Source: Helicobacter baculiformis (lineage in GTDB: Bacteria; Campylobacterota; Campylobacteria; Campylobacterales; Helicobacteraceae). Taken from it: a stretch of 45,365 nucleotides of DNA. Positions 17,840 to 27,243 of this stretch are shown here, piece after piece. How positions within the stretch are numbered: the stretch's first letter is position 1; every line of letters begins with the position of its first letter. The DNA lies in NCBI RefSeq assembly GCF_900197685.1, contig NZ_FZMF01000022.1, positions 1 to 45,365 of the forward strand. The letters are read 5' to 3'. Made by a program: the position numbers and the translations under genes. Under the pieces are notes generated by a model. That model was not told the origin of the DNA and did not search any database. It worked only from the letters and a program-made list of their open reading frames with translations.

Positions 17840-17845
17840 TTTATA
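17840..17845 (-). promoter_or_regulatory. candidate -10 box for the cheY operon
   Basis: Minus-strand TATAAA in the context TTGTATAAATATG, about 55 bases upstream of the cheY start. No clear -35 is seen, which is usual for Helicobacter sigma-80 promoters. It would drive cheY-prmA-ftsH-pssA-copA-copP and perhaps further. Confidence 0.5.
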
Positions 17846-17892
17846 CAATGGGTATCTTTAAATGAATAATGAAGTAATCCCCCCCAAATCCT

Positions 17893-18507
17893 CTAAAGAC
17901 CAGAAGTATGTAACACTCCCACCACGCGCCCTAGAATCACAATCTCCTCTAGACTGCCAAGACGAATGGGCTTATAGACAGCGTTATCACTGATCAAGCA
18001 CACTTCCGGGCGTTTGCTCAGACGCTTAACATAATACTCACCATCTAGATTTACCACATAAACAGCCCCCTCATAACAACTCCCGTCATTTTGAAAAAGC
18101 AACAAATCTCCCTCCTTGATAAGTGGCTCCATAGAATTGCCCATTGCTTGCAAGAGTCCTAAATGCTCTGTGGAAGTGATCCCAAAATGCTTTTTAAGAA
18201 AAGACTTGCTTTGAGGCAGAAACACCATGTTATCGTTATGGTTAGCATCTTTAGGCGCATGTGTCTTGATGTCTTTGATATAGGGCACCATCACCACGTC
18301 TTCCACTTCCCGATGTGTGGAGGTGAAAAAATGTAAATCCGTGTTGAGTGCGTTGGCGAGTTTCTCCAAAGTGTCTAAGGTAATATTGCTTTTCTGCTCG
18401 CTTTCATAGCGCTTAATACTCTGTAAGCTCACCCCACACTTGAGCGCAAGTTCTTCTTGAGTGAGGTTATTAGCATTCCTAAGTTGTTTAAGTTTCTCTT
18501 TGAGCAT
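17893..18507 (-). CDS. XRE-type regulator with S24 (LexA/CI-like) C-terminal domain
   Basis: A 204-residue two-domain regulator. Residues 1-60 are a Cro/CI helix-turn-helix (LTQEELALKCGVSLQSIKRYE). The C-terminal S24 domain has the putative Ser125 in GNSMEP and Lys161 in YYVKRL, the catalytic dyad of LexA/CI repressors. I see no Ala-Gly or Cys-Gly cleavage site in the linker (residues 62-110), so self-cleavage is doubtful. AAGGAG lies seven or so bases before the ATG. It stands alone between cheY and a tRNA cluster, with no other phage genes nearby. Tandem repeats at 18554-18575 upstream may be its own operator. Targets are unknown. Confidence 0.85.
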   Translation of the reverse strand: MLKEKLKQLRNANNLTQEELALKCGVSLQSIKRYESEQKSNITLDTLEKLANALNTDLHFFTSTHREVEDVVMVPYIKDIKTHAPKDANHNDNMVFLPQSKSFLKKHFGITSTEHLGLLQAMGNSMEPLIKEGDLLLFQNDGSCYEGAVYVVNLDGEYYVKRLSKRPEVCLISDNAVYKPIRLGSLEEIVILGRVVGVLHTSGL

Positions 18508-18553
18508 GTTAGACTCCTTTCGTAAAATCTTAGGTAAAAATCCTATACAACAC

Positions 18554-18575
18554 TATGGTTAAAATATGGTTAAAA
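18554..18575. repeat. two tandem 11-base repeats upstream of the S24 regulator
   Basis: TATGGTTAAAA occurs twice, head to tail without a gap, at 18554-18564 and 18565-18575, about 50-70 bases upstream of the regulator start. The position near its promoter suggests an autoregulatory operator, but this is inferred from position only. Confidence 0.5.
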
Positions 18576-18627
18576 TTGAGAAATAAGATTCTTGTTAGAT
18601 TTGTATTAATATATGGCATGGGCTTGC

Positions 18628-18657
18628 TTGACAAACTTTAAAGACCTATGGTATAAT
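18628..18657 (+). promoter_or_regulatory. promoter of the tRNA cluster
   Basis: TTGACA at 18628-18633 and TATAAT at 18652-18657 are separated by 18 bases; TATGG directly before the -10 makes it an extended -10 form. Both boxes match the vegetative consensus exactly, which is rare in Helicobacter and fits a strong stable-RNA promoter. tRNA-Pro begins 18 bases downstream. Confidence 0.85.
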
Positions 18658-18673
18658 AGCGACTTGTGAGAAT

Positions 18674-18752
<79 letters not shown>

Positions 18753-18770
18753 TGCGTGCAAGAAAATATG

Positions 18771-18847
18771 GTGGGTGTAGCTCAGTTGGTTAGAGCACCA
18801 GATTGTGGTCCTGGGGGTCGTGGGTTCAAGCCCCATCACCCACCCCA
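18771..18847 (+). tRNA. tRNA-His (GTG)
   Basis: Acceptor GTGGGTG / CACCCAC, anticodon arm CCAGA-TTGTGGT-CCTGG (anticodon GTG), T arm GGGTTCAAGCCC, encoded CCA. G at 18770 can supply the extra G-1 of tRNA-His, facing C at 18844. Confidence 0.96.
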
Positions 18848-18892
18848 TATTCCGCTTCAAAGTTTCCCCTTTTCTTACGGCTTTTACTTTTG

Positions 18893-18969
18893 GCGCTTGT
18901 AGCTCAATTGGATAGAGCACCAGACTTCGGATCTGGGGGTTAGGGGTTCGACTCCCTTCAAGCGCACCA
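18893..18969 (+). tRNA. tRNA-Arg (TCG)
   Basis: Acceptor GCGCTTG / CAAGCGC, anticodon arm CCAGA-CTTCGGA-TCTGG (anticodon TCG), T arm GGGGTTCGACTCC, encoded CCA. It is followed after one base by a second tRNA-Arg with the same first seven bases. Confidence 0.96.
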
Positions 18970-18970
18970 C

Positions 18971-19047
18971 GCGCTTGTAGCTCAGCTGGATAGAGCAACG
19001 GCCTTCTAAGCCGTAGGTCGCAGGTTCAAATCCTGCCAGGCGCACCA
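18971..19047 (+). tRNA. tRNA-Arg (TCT)
   Basis: Acceptor GCGCTTG / CAGGCGC with one G-T pair, anticodon arm ACGGC-CTTCTAA-GCCGT (anticodon TCT), T arm CAGGTTCAAATCCTG, encoded CCA. It is the last tRNA of the cluster; no clear terminator hairpin follows before putA. Confidence 0.96.
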
Positions 19048-19094
19048 TGTTACTGATTGCTACCCTTGTATTTCCTTGCCCGATGTTAACACGC

Positions 19095-19121
19095 TTGCTA
19101 TTAACCTAAGTGTTTTATACT
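19095..19121 (+). promoter_or_regulatory. candidate putA promoter
   Basis: TATACT at 19116-19121 with a TTGCTA element at 19095-19100, 15 bases apart (short). It lies 29 bases before the putA ATG. GGAG at 19141-19144 is the ribosome binding site. The -35 assignment is weak. Confidence 0.4.
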
Positions 19122-19149
19122 CTGGGGCTATTACCCATTTGGAGTTACC

Positions 19150-22100
19150 ATGCGATGTCCTCCCCAAGATCTAGTTAAGTCTGCCTTGAGTCTTGCCACT
19201 ACTTTGCAAACCAAAATCAGCGAACACCTCAGCCACGAAGAAAAAAGCTTTCATAATAAAATGCAAAAACTCTTGGATAACCCTAAAAATAAGGTCATGC
19301 TTATTGAGCTTTTGGATCGGAGTTTTAGGTGTCAGGACAATCGCGCGCGCTTTGAGCTCATTGAGCACACCCTAAAAAAGTATGGCATTGCCGATTTCTT
19401 TAGCGCTTTTGAAAAATTTTTACTCACGGGATTCTTACATGTAGGTAAACTTGCACCCTCTATGAGTGTACCCTTTTTTGTGGATAAAATCCGCGCTAAC
19501 ACAAAAGCGATGGTGTTGGATGAAAGTAGCGATGCACTTAAGGCTGTGATTGACCAGCGCGAAGCTGAACAGATTGTCTTAAATGTCAATTTGATTGGGG
19601 AAGAGGTGCTAGGCGAATCGGAGGCAACTTATCGCATGCACAAATACCAAGAAGCTATTAAATCTAGCTACATCAAATACATTTCCATTAAAATCACCAC
19701 GATTTTTTCGCAAATCCACCACTTAGACTTTGAATATTCAAAGGAAGAAGTAGTCAAGCGTCTGGACACTCTTTATGCTCTTGCTCTTGAACAAAAGGAA
19801 CAACATGGGATTGAGAAGTTCATTAACTTAGATATGGAGGAATTCAAGGATCTAGAGCTCACCATTGCCGCCTTTATGGAATCCATTGCTAAATTTCCTA
19901 TTAGGGCAGGAATTGTGTTGCAAGCATATATCCCCGATTCTTACCAGTATTTGCAAACTCTAGTCGCTTTTTCTAAAGAGCGTGTGCTTAACGATCTACC
20001 TCCCATTAAGATTCGCTTTGTCAAGGGGGCAAATATGGAGAATGAAGAGACCATTGCTTCTCTCAAGGGTTGGGAATTACCTACATTCTCCAGCAAGCAA
20101 GACACCGACTCCAATTACAATAAGATGTTAGAATATGTCCTGAGTGATGAGAATTACAAGTACATCCATATTGGTATTGCTTCGCATAATATTTTTGAAA
20201 TCGCCTATGCCTACACCCGTATCCATGCCCTCAACGATCCGTGTGCCCTAGAGCATTTTAGCTTTGAAATGTTGGAGGGCATGAGTTTACAAGCGAGTCG
20301 CGAGCTAAAACAAATGCACCAACTTATTCTTTATGCCCCCGTGTGCGATATCCAACATTTTAACAATGCCATCGCCTATCTTGTGCGCCGCCTTGATGAA
20401 AACACAGCCCCTGATAACTTTATGAAAGCTTTTTTTAATCTCCAAGTCGGATCACGCGCTTGGCAGGATCAAGAAGAACGCTTCTTGAAGAGCTTAGAAA
20501 GCATGGATTCTTTAGATAACCGCACACGACGCACTCAAGATCGCAACCATCTTCAAGATGGGCATAGTACCTACCCCAATAAGCCTTTTATCAATGAAAG
20601 TGATACTGATTTTGTCTTACGCGCTAATCGCGAATGGGCACAGCGAATCGTCGATAAAACGCGCAACACTCCCCCTATTGAACTTTCTCCTATGGTGGGG
20701 AAAGCGTGTGCCACACAAGGGCTCAAGCGCCTCGATGTTTTTGATAAGATTGAGCATAAAAAGATTGCCTCAGTCTTCCTGGCTAGCGCTACGATTATGC
20801 AGGAAGCTCTGATGTTAGCACAAGCAAGTTCTTTTTCACAACGCCACCTACATGAAATCCATGCTACCTTAAGCCGAGTGGCACAAAAATTCAGAGAAAG
20901 GCGCGCTGAACTTATCGGTTTAAGTGCATTGGAGGTGGGCAAGACCTTTGTTGAAAGCGATGCAGAGGTGAGCGAAGCTATCGACTTTTTAGAGTTTTAC
21001 CCCCATAGTTTGCAAACATTTTTGCACGAGTACCCCCATGTTAATTTTAAGCCTAAGGGAGTGGGTGTAGTGGTCGCTCCGTGGAATTTCCCTATTGGTA
21101 TTTCTGTAGGGAGTATTGCTAGCGCACTAGCAGGAGGGAATGCGGTCATTTACAAGCCCTCTAGTATGAGTATGGTTACAGGGTATCGTCTATGCGAATG
21201 TTTTTGGGATGCGGGCGTGCCTAGAGACGCGCTCATTTATTTACCCTGCAGAGGGGTAGAGTTGAGCGCACATTTATTAAGCGATAGTCGCGTACGCTTT
21301 GCAATCCTGACCGGCTCAGAAGAAACCGCCTATGAAATGCTCAAGGCTGACCCCATGTTACACTTAAGTGCGGAAACAGGAGGCAAGAATGCCACCATTG
21401 TAACCAAAATGGCAGATAGAGAGCAGGCAGTAAAAAATGTCATTCATTCTGCCTTTAGCAATTCGGGGCAGAAATGTTCCGCCACTTCTTTACTCATCTT
21501 AGAAGAAGAAGTTTATGAAGATGCTAACTTTAAAAAAATGCTTGTAGATGCCACGCAATCCATGAGCGTAGGCGATCCTCTAGAGTTGCGCCACAAGATC
21601 GGAACTTTGGCTAGCACGCCCAGCTCTAAAGTCCAAAAAGCTCTGCATCACATAGAAGACCATGAAGAGTGGGTGCTCAAACCTGAGTTTATCCACGACA
21701 ACACTCATTTAATGAAGCCTTGTATTAAATACGGCACGCGTGCAGGGGATTATACCTATCATACAGAGCTTTTTGTGCCCCTACTTTCCGTAATGAAAGC
21801 CAAAGATCTTAAAGAAGCCATAAACTTAGCCAATGGCACAGGTTATGGTTTGACAGGAGGACTAGAGTCTTTAGATGAGCGTGAATGGGAATATTTCATT
21901 GAGAATATCGAAGTGGGCAATGTTTACATCAATAAACCCACCACCGGGGCAATCGTTTTGCGCCAGCCCTTTGGGGGGGTCAAAAAGTCTGCGGTAGGTT
22001 TGGGGCGCAAGGTGGGCAGTTACAATTATGCCCTGCAATTTGTGCAAGTTGAAGAAAGCGCATCTGTACCTGTACCTAGCGATGCCCATCTTCCTTTTAT

Positions 22101-22695
22101 CCAAGCTTTGGAAGCTTTTAATGCTAACCATAACAACGCGTTTGAAGAGGTGATTGACATGGCGCGTAATTATGCCCACCATGCTGCACACACCTTTAGC
22201 ACCCCTGTAGAATTTATCCGCGTGCGAGGGGAAGAAAATTATTTTAGTTATACTAAAGTCTCTAGTGTTGGCTATCGCGTGGGAGTTGAAGATGGCGTTT
22301 TAGAACTCTTTAGCGTGGTGCTTGCCTGTGCTGTCTGTGCAATTCCGCTTACACTTAGTATCGCTAACCCCCCAACTAACCCCCATTTTAACACCTTGTT
22401 GGAATGTTTAGACAGCATGCAGCACCATTTCAAGCCAGAGATTTTTTACGAAAGTCTAGAGGAATTTAGCCAAAAACTGAGCGAGTTTGGGCGCGTGCGC
22501 TATTTTAGTCAAACTTTAGACTCGCTTTACAAGGCGAGCGCGCAAGCGGGTATCGTGTTAGCCAATGCTAAGCCCTTAAAGTGTGGACGCTTTGAATTGC
22601 TCAACTATCATTTAGAAAAATCAGTGAGCATTTCTTACCATCGCTATGGAAATTTGGGTGCAAGGGGTTTAAAGGAGGAGACCCATGCAAATTAG
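19150..22695 (+). CDS. putA: bifunctional proline dehydrogenase / P5C dehydrogenase PutA
   Basis: Oxidises proline to glutamate in two steps, passing electrons to the quinone pool through FAD and to NAD. The proline dehydrogenase barrel (about residues 120-450) has [24 protein letters not shown] and FEMLEGMS. The aldehyde dehydrogenase domain (about 520-1020) has the NAD-binding [19 protein letters not shown] with the catalytic Glu, and the catalytic Cys in [11 protein letters not shown] roughly 150-residue C-terminal tail follows. At 1181 residues it is the size I recall for Helicobacter PutA; no ribbon-helix-helix DNA-binding domain is present. putP overlaps its end by 11 bases. Confidence 0.97.
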   Translation: MRCPPQDLVKSALSLATTLQTKISEHLSHEEKSFHNKMQKLLDNPKNKVMLIELLDRSFRCQDNRARFELIEHTLKKYGIADFFSAFEKFLLTGFLHVGKLAPSMSVPFFVDKIRANTKAMVLDESSDALKAVIDQREAEQIVLNVNLIGEEVLGESEATYRMHKYQEAIKSSYIKYISIKITTIFSQIHHLDFEYSKEEVVKRLDTLYALALEQKEQHGIEKFINLDMEEFKDLELTIAAFMESIAKFPIRAGIVLQAYIPDSYQYLQTLVAFSKERVLNDLPPIKIRFVKGANMENEETIASLKGWELPTFSSKQDTDSNYNKMLEYVLSDENYKYIHIGIASHNIFEIAYAYTRIHALNDPCALEHFSFEMLEGMSLQASRELKQMHQLILYAPVCDIQHFNNAIAYLVRRLDENTAPDNFMKAFFNLQVGSRAWQDQEERFLKSLESMDSLDNRTRRTQDRNHLQDGHSTYPNKPFINESDTDFVLRANREWAQRIVDKTRNTPPIELSPMVGKACATQGLKRLDVFDKIEHKKIASVFLASATIMQEALMLAQASSFSQRHLHEIHATLSRVAQKFRERRAELIGLSALEVGKTFVESDAEVSEAIDFLEFYPHSLQTFLHEYPHVNFKPKGVGVVVAPWNFPIGISVGSIASALAGGNAVIYKPSSMSMVTGYRLCECFWDAGVPRDALIYLPCRGVELSAHLLSDSRVRFAILTGSEETAYEMLKADPMLHLSAETGGKNATIVTKMADREQAVKNVIHSAFSNSGQKCSATSLLILEEEVYEDANFKKMLVDATQSMSVGDPLELRHKIGTLASTPSSKVQKALHHIEDHEEWVLKPEFIHDNTHLMKPCIKYGTRAGDYTYHTELFVPLLSVMKAKDLKEAINLANGTGYGLTGGLESLDEREWEYFIENIEVGNVYINKPTTGAIVLRQPFGGVKKSAVGLGRKVGSYNYALQFVQVEESASVPVPSDAHLPFIQALEAFNANHNNAFEEVIDMARNYAHHAAHTFSTPVEFIRVRGEENYFSYTKVSSVGYRVGVEDGVLELFSVVLACAVCAIPLTLSIANPPTNPHFNTLLECLDSMQHHFKPEIFYESLEEFSQKLSEFGRVRYFSQTLDSLYKASAQAGIVLANAKPLKCGRFELLNYHLEKSVSISYHRYGNLGARGLKEETHAN

Positions 22696-24160
22696 TTACC
22701 AGATTTTGTGCGTTTTCATTCTCTATTCGGCGCTTATGCTCTTTATTGGGTTTTATTTTTATCGTAAGAACGAGACTACCGAAGACTATTTTTTGGGGGA
22801 TCGCTCTATGGGTCCAGTTATTAGCGCACTGAGTGCGGGCGCTAGCGACATGAGCGGGTGGCTCTTGATGGGTTTACCTGGAGCTTTGTATGTAGGCGGT
22901 TTGGTCAATAGCCATATCGCCATAGGGCTTACTATTGGAGCCTTTATCAATTGGTCTTTAGTGGCTAAACGCCTACGAGTTTATACTAGCGTGATTGCCA
23001 ATTCTATCACGATTCCTGATTACTTTGAAACCCGTTTTAGTGATGATAAGCATATCCTGCGTCTGATTTCTGCGATTGTAATCTTGATTTTCTTTACTTT
23101 TTACGTCTCTTCGGGTCTAGTGAGTGGGGCGAAACTTTTTGAGGCAACTTTTGGAGTCCAATACGCCCATGCACTCATTGTGGGTACACTGATTATTGTT
23201 ACCTATACCTTTTTGGGTGGCTATAAGGCAGTGTGTTGGACCGATCTTATTCAAGGTCTTTTGATGATGGGTGCGCTTGTGGTGGTACCCTGTGTCATGC
23301 TTTACCATTTGGGCGGATTTGGCGCAAGTTTTGAAAGCATTGCCAGCATCAAACCGGAGAATTTAACTTTTTTGAAAGGCACTTCCTTTGTGGCGGTGGT
23401 TTCAAGTTTAGCTTGGGGTTTGGGCTATTTTGGACAACCCCATATCTTAGTGCGTTTCATGTCCATTCGCTCTATTCAAGAGATTCCCAAAGCCACTACA
23501 ATCGGGATCGGCTGGATGGTAATTTCTTTAGCAGGGGCATGTTTGATTGGATTATTAGGCGTGGCGTATGTAGCTAAGTTTAACCTAAGTTTAGCGGACC
23601 CTGAGAAAATCTTTATCCACATGAGTGCCACCCTTTTTAACCCTTGGATTGGTGGCGTACTCTTGAGTGCTATTTTAGCCGCAGTGATGAGTACGGCTAG
23701 TTCACAGCTTTTAGTAAGCTCTTCAACCATCGCTGAAGATTTTTACTCTAAAGTTTTTAACAAAGAAGCCCCTATTAAAAGCGTCATGCTTGTGAGTCGC
23801 GCTTCTGTATTGGCAGTGGCATGTGTAGCGTTTTTTATTTCTATGGATCGCAATGCTAGCGTGTTAAAGATTGTCTCTTACGCGTGGGCAGGATTTGGAG
23901 CTAGTTTTGGCACGGTGATTCTCTTCTCGCTCTTTTGGGAACGCATGACCAGGTTAGGGGCAATCATGGGCATGGTCTTTGGAGCGAGTACGGTGATCTT
24001 GTATGAAAAATTTGGTAAGAGTTTTTTAGATATTTATGAGATTGTGCCCGGGTTTATTGCTAGTTCGATTGCCATTGTGGTTTTTAGTTTGTTGAGCTCT
24101 GTGCGCCCGGGCACTAAGGATGCGTTCAATCAAATGTTACGTGAAATCCAAAAAGGCTAG
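22685..24160 (+). CDS. putP: sodium/proline symporter PutP
   Basis: Inner-membrane Na+/proline symporter of the SSS family with about 13 membrane helices across 491 residues. Family marks include [17 protein letters not shown]-like [24 protein letters not shown], and the conserved [15 protein letters not shown] in helix 8-9. AAGGAGG upstream of the ATG inside the end of putA supports the start and implies coupling, so proline import and breakdown are co-expressed. It converges with uvrA. Confidence 0.96.
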   Translation: MQISYQILCVFILYSALMLFIGFYFYRKNETTEDYFLGDRSMGPVISALSAGASDMSGWLLMGLPGALYVGGLVNSHIAIGLTIGAFINWSLVAKRLRVYTSVIANSITIPDYFETRFSDDKHILRLISAIVILIFFTFYVSSGLVSGAKLFEATFGVQYAHALIVGTLIIVTYTFLGGYKAVCWTDLIQGLLMMGALVVVPCVMLYHLGGFGASFESIASIKPENLTFLKGTSFVAVVSSLAWGLGYFGQPHILVRFMSIRSIQEIPKATTIGIGWMVISLAGACLIGLLGVAYVAKFNLSLADPEKIFIHMSATLFNPWIGGVLLSAILAAVMSTASSQLLVSSSTIAEDFYSKVFNKEAPIKSVMLVSRASVLAVACVAFFISMDRNASVLKIVSYAWAGFGASFGTVILFSLFWERMTRLGAIMGMVFGASTVILYEKFGKSFLDIYEIVPGFIASSIAIVVFSLLSSVRPGTKDAFNQMLREIQKG

Positions 24161-24282
24161 TATGGGGGCATGCAAGTTTTGCTAACACAGCGCGGTTTTT
24201 TGTGTAAACAACGCCCGAACGCACCCACAAGCTTGAGGAGCTTGAAAGAGCCTTGCTGGTGTCGGGGTGTTGGTTACTCTTA
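24161..24282. other. intergenic region between convergent putP and uvrA
   Basis: This 122-base gap separates two convergent genes. CAAGCT-TGAGG-AGCTTG at about 24231-24247 is a six-pair hairpin that could act in termination, but it lacks an adjacent T run. Nothing else is recognised. Confidence 0.35.
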
Positions 24283-27105
24283 TCAATTCTTTTTTTGGTG
24301 GCGATTTGTTTTTTCTAACCCCAATTCTCTAGCTAGAAATTTGCCCGTATAGCTGCCCGTTTGGGTGTGCGTTTTAGCCACTTCTAGGGGCGTGCCCTGT
24401 GCGATAACACGCCCCCCCCCGCCCCCTCCCTCTGGACCCATGTCAATGACATGATCGGCGTTCTTGATGATGTCTAGATTGTGTTCGATCACCAGCATAG
24501 AATTGCCCAACTCTACTAGAGAATGCAAGACATTGAGCAATAATTGCACATCTTCAAAATGCAACCCGGTGGTGGGTTCATCTAAGATATAAAGCGTCTT
24601 GCCCGTGTCTTTGCGACTCAATTCTTTAGCCAGCTTGATGCGCTGGGCTTCGCCCCCGCTCAAAGTGGTCGCGCTCTGCCCTAAGGTGATATAGCCCAAA
24701 CCCACCGCCGCCAGGGTTTGCAGTTTAGAGGCGATTTTAGGGATTTTGGCAAAGAACTCTAGGGCTTCTTCTACGCTCATGTTGAGCACATCGGCGATCG
24801 ATTTGCCCTTAATGGTGATGGCTAGAGTTTGGGCATTGTATTTACTCCCCTTACAGCTATCGCAACGCACCATCACATCGGGCAGAAAATGCATTTCAAT
24901 CTTAATATCCCCCTCCCCATGGCATTTTTCACAACGCCCCCCCTTCACATTGAAGCTAAAGCGACTCGCGCTATAGCCCAAAACCTGTGCCTCCTTGCTT
25001 TGGGCAAAGAGGAGGCGAATTTCATCCATCACGCCCGTATAGGTGGCCGGATTGGATCGCGGGGTCTTGCCAATAGGGGCTTGATCGAGATAAATCACCT
25101 TGTCCAAATGCTCTAAGCCCCGGATAACACCTTGAGCTGGGCTAGATAGCCTAGCGTGGTTGAGCGCGCTCTGTGCCATAGGCAATAGGGTTTGCAAAAT
25201 GAGCGAGCTCTTGCCACTCCCACTCACCCCGCTGACACACACAAAACACCCCAAGGGGATTTGCACGCTCAAATTATGAATATTGTGGATATGCACTTGC
25301 TGGAGTTCTAAAAACCGGGTAGGAGGGGTGCTAATGGGGGGGCGTTGGATCATTTTGCGCCCACTCAAATAAAGCGCGGTGGAGTGCGCGCTTTTTAAGA
25401 GGGCTGAAACACTGCCACTAAAGATCACCTCTCCGCCGTATTTGCCCGCCTTAGGTCCGATGTCTACGATGAAATCGGCTTGTTTGATGGTTTCTCTGTC
25501 ATGCTCGACCACAATGAGGGTATTGCCCTTTTGTTGCAGATGTTGCAGAGTTTCTATCAATTTGAGCGTGTCGCGCTCATGCAAGCCGATACTAGGCTCA
25601 TCTAGCACATAGAGTACCCCGGTTAGCCCGCTCCCTATCTGGCTAGCGATACGGATTCGTTGACTCTCCCCCCCGCTAATGCTTCTAGCATCGCGCCCTA
25701 AAGTCAGATACCCCAACCCTACAGACACCAAGAAAGAGAGTCGTTGTGCAATCTCTTTTAAAATGGGCGCGGCAATGCGGGCGTGTTGGGGGCTTAGGTG
25801 GGCAAAGTGATCGGGGTTGTTAAAAAAGGCGTGCACGGCATCAATGGGCATCTCTAAAAGCTGGGCGATCCCCAAATTAGCCACTTTCACCCCCAAAGAC
25901 GCGCCCTTAAGGCGATGCCCCTGACATGTAGGGCATGGCTTTTCGTGCATATAATTTTGCAAATCGCGCGCGTCCTTGATCGCCTCATAAGCCATCTGCA
26001 CCACGCCCCTCCATGGACGCTGCAAACTCTCTTGTTTCCATGTGAAGCACACTTCTTTGGCATTGCCATACAAAAGGGCTTTTTGCTGGGCAGAACTGAG
26101 CGCGTTAAAACTCAAGCGCATGTCAATCCCATTGCTTTGGCAAAAGCCCTCAAAGAACGCCCGATAATAGCTATGCGGGTAGCTGAAAATGGCTTTGGCT
26201 TGGGCTAGGGGGGCGTTGGGCTCTAAAATTTTATGGATGTCCAAACTCAGCTTGCTCCCCAACCCCGCGCACGCCTCACACGCCCCCTTAGGGGAGTTGA
26301 AAGAAAAGCTCAAGGGTTCTAAGGGCTCAAAACTCACCTTGCAGGCAAAGCATGCCAAGTGTTCGCTGTAATGCGCGCTTTTTTGACTCTGCACATCCAC
26401 AATCTCCACTTCGCCATAGCTCTCCGCCAAGGCTTTTTCAACACCGCTTGCCAAGCGCGCATGGTTGTCTGCTTGGGCTAATAGGCGATCGAGCACAAGT
26501 TTTAGGGTGTGTTTTTTGGTTTTAGACAAGGCAATTTGTTCATCTAGGCGCACCAACACCCCATCAATTTGGGCGCGCACAAAGCCTTTTAAACGCAGGG
26601 CTTGGAGTTTTTCTTTAAAGCTCCCCTTTTTGTCGCGCACAAGGGGGGCTAGGATTAAGATCGTGCGCCCCTGAAAATCGCGCATCACTTGGGCGATGAT
26701 GTCGCTCGCGCTCATAGAGGCGATGGACGCGCCGCATAAATGGCAATGTTGCGTCCCCACACGCGCGTACAAAAGGCGCAAATAATCATAAATTTCGGTG
26801 ATAGTGCCCACGGTGGAGCGCGGGTTTTTGCTGGTGGTCTTTTGATCAATGGCGATGGCGGGGGTCAAGCCCTCGATCTTGTCTACGGCAGGCTTGCCCA
26901 CGCGGTCTAAAAACTGGCGCGCGTAGCTAGAAAGGGATTCTAAATAACGCCGTTGCCCTTCGGCATAAAGGGTGTCAAAGGCTAGGGAGGACTTCCCCGA
27001 ACCGCTCAAACCCGTAAACACAATGAAGCGGTTTTTAGGCAGAGTGAGGGTGATATTTTTTAGATTGTGTTCTCTAGCCCCGTAGATAGTAATATGGTTT
27101 GGCAA
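24283..27105 (-). CDS. uvrA: excinuclease ABC subunit UvrA
   Basis: Damage-recognition ATPase of nucleotide excision repair. Two ABC ATPase modules are present: Walker A GLSGSGKSS and GVSGSGKSS, signatures SGGESQRI and SGGEAQRI, and zinc-binding Cys pairs (CHLC, CFAC/CEAC, CEKC/CDSC). Length 940 residues is standard. The start is TTG at 27105; the protein begins with the usual ITIYGAREHNLKNI, and no better start lies upstream. A run of nine G on the coding strand at 24420-24412 encodes glycines 896-898, within a PEGG-G stretch near the C-terminus, a possible slippage site. Confidence 0.97.
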   Translation of the reverse strand: MPNHITIYGAREHNLKNITLTLPKNRFIVFTGLSGSGKSSLAFDTLYAEGQRRYLESLSSYARQFLDRVGKPAVDKIEGLTPAIAIDQKTTSKNPRSTVGTITEIYDYLRLLYARVGTQHCHLCGASIASMSASDIIAQVMRDFQGRTILILAPLVRDKKGSFKEKLQALRLKGFVRAQIDGVLVRLDEQIALSKTKKHTLKLVLDRLLAQADNHARLASGVEKALAESYGEVEIVDVQSQKSAHYSEHLACFACKVSFEPLEPLSFSFNSPKGACEACAGLGSKLSLDIHKILEPNAPLAQAKAIFSYPHSYYRAFFEGFCQSNGIDMRLSFNALSSAQQKALLYGNAKEVCFTWKQESLQRPWRGVVQMAYEAIKDARDLQNYMHEKPCPTCQGHRLKGASLGVKVANLGIAQLLEMPIDAVHAFFNNPDHFAHLSPQHARIAAPILKEIAQRLSFLVSVGLGYLTLGRDARSISGGESQRIRIASQIGSGLTGVLYVLDEPSIGLHERDTLKLIETLQHLQQKGNTLIVVEHDRETIKQADFIVDIGPKAGKYGGEVIFSGSVSALLKSAHSTALYLSGRKMIQRPPISTPPTRFLELQQVHIHNIHNLSVQIPLGCFVCVSGVSGSGKSSLILQTLLPMAQSALNHARLSSPAQGVIRGLEHLDKVIYLDQAPIGKTPRSNPATYTGVMDEIRLLFAQSKEAQVLGYSASRFSFNVKGGRCEKCHGEGDIKIEMHFLPDVMVRCDSCKGSKYNAQTLAITIKGKSIADVLNMSVEEALEFFAKIPKIASKLQTLAAVGLGYITLGQSATTLSGGEAQRIKLAKELSRKDTGKTLYILDEPTTGLHFEDVQLLLNVLHSLVELGNSMLVIEHNLDIIKNADHVIDMGPEGGGGGGRVIAQGTPLEVAKTHTQTGSYTGKFLARELGLEKTNRHQKKN

Positions 27106-27136
27106 GGTGCGCTCTTATGGTGAATTTTGCGGGGGT

Positions 27137-27142
27137 ATTATA
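27137..27142 (-). promoter_or_regulatory. candidate uvrA -10 box
   Basis: Perfect TATAAT on the minus strand in CTAGTATAATACC, 32 bases upstream of the uvrA TTG start. No strong -35. The rest of the 138-base gap to maf is AT-rich and shows no other element. Confidence 0.55.
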
Positions 27143-27243
27143 CTAGAACCTTGATTTAATTGTTGTTGGCAGTTTTGTTCTTGTTACTCGCACCCTCAAA
27201 TCTCTTAAACTTAACTTTTTAATAAAAGGGGTGAGTTGCCCAC

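Noticed and set aside
17893-18507. S24 regulator as a sign of a prophage
   Set aside because: No integrase, structural or lysis genes and no attachment-site repeats were seen around the neighbouring tRNAs.
24170-24352. Short plus-strand frame between putP and uvrA
   Set aside because: It overlaps the 3' end of uvrA on the other strand, has no convincing ribosome binding site and no recognisable sequence.
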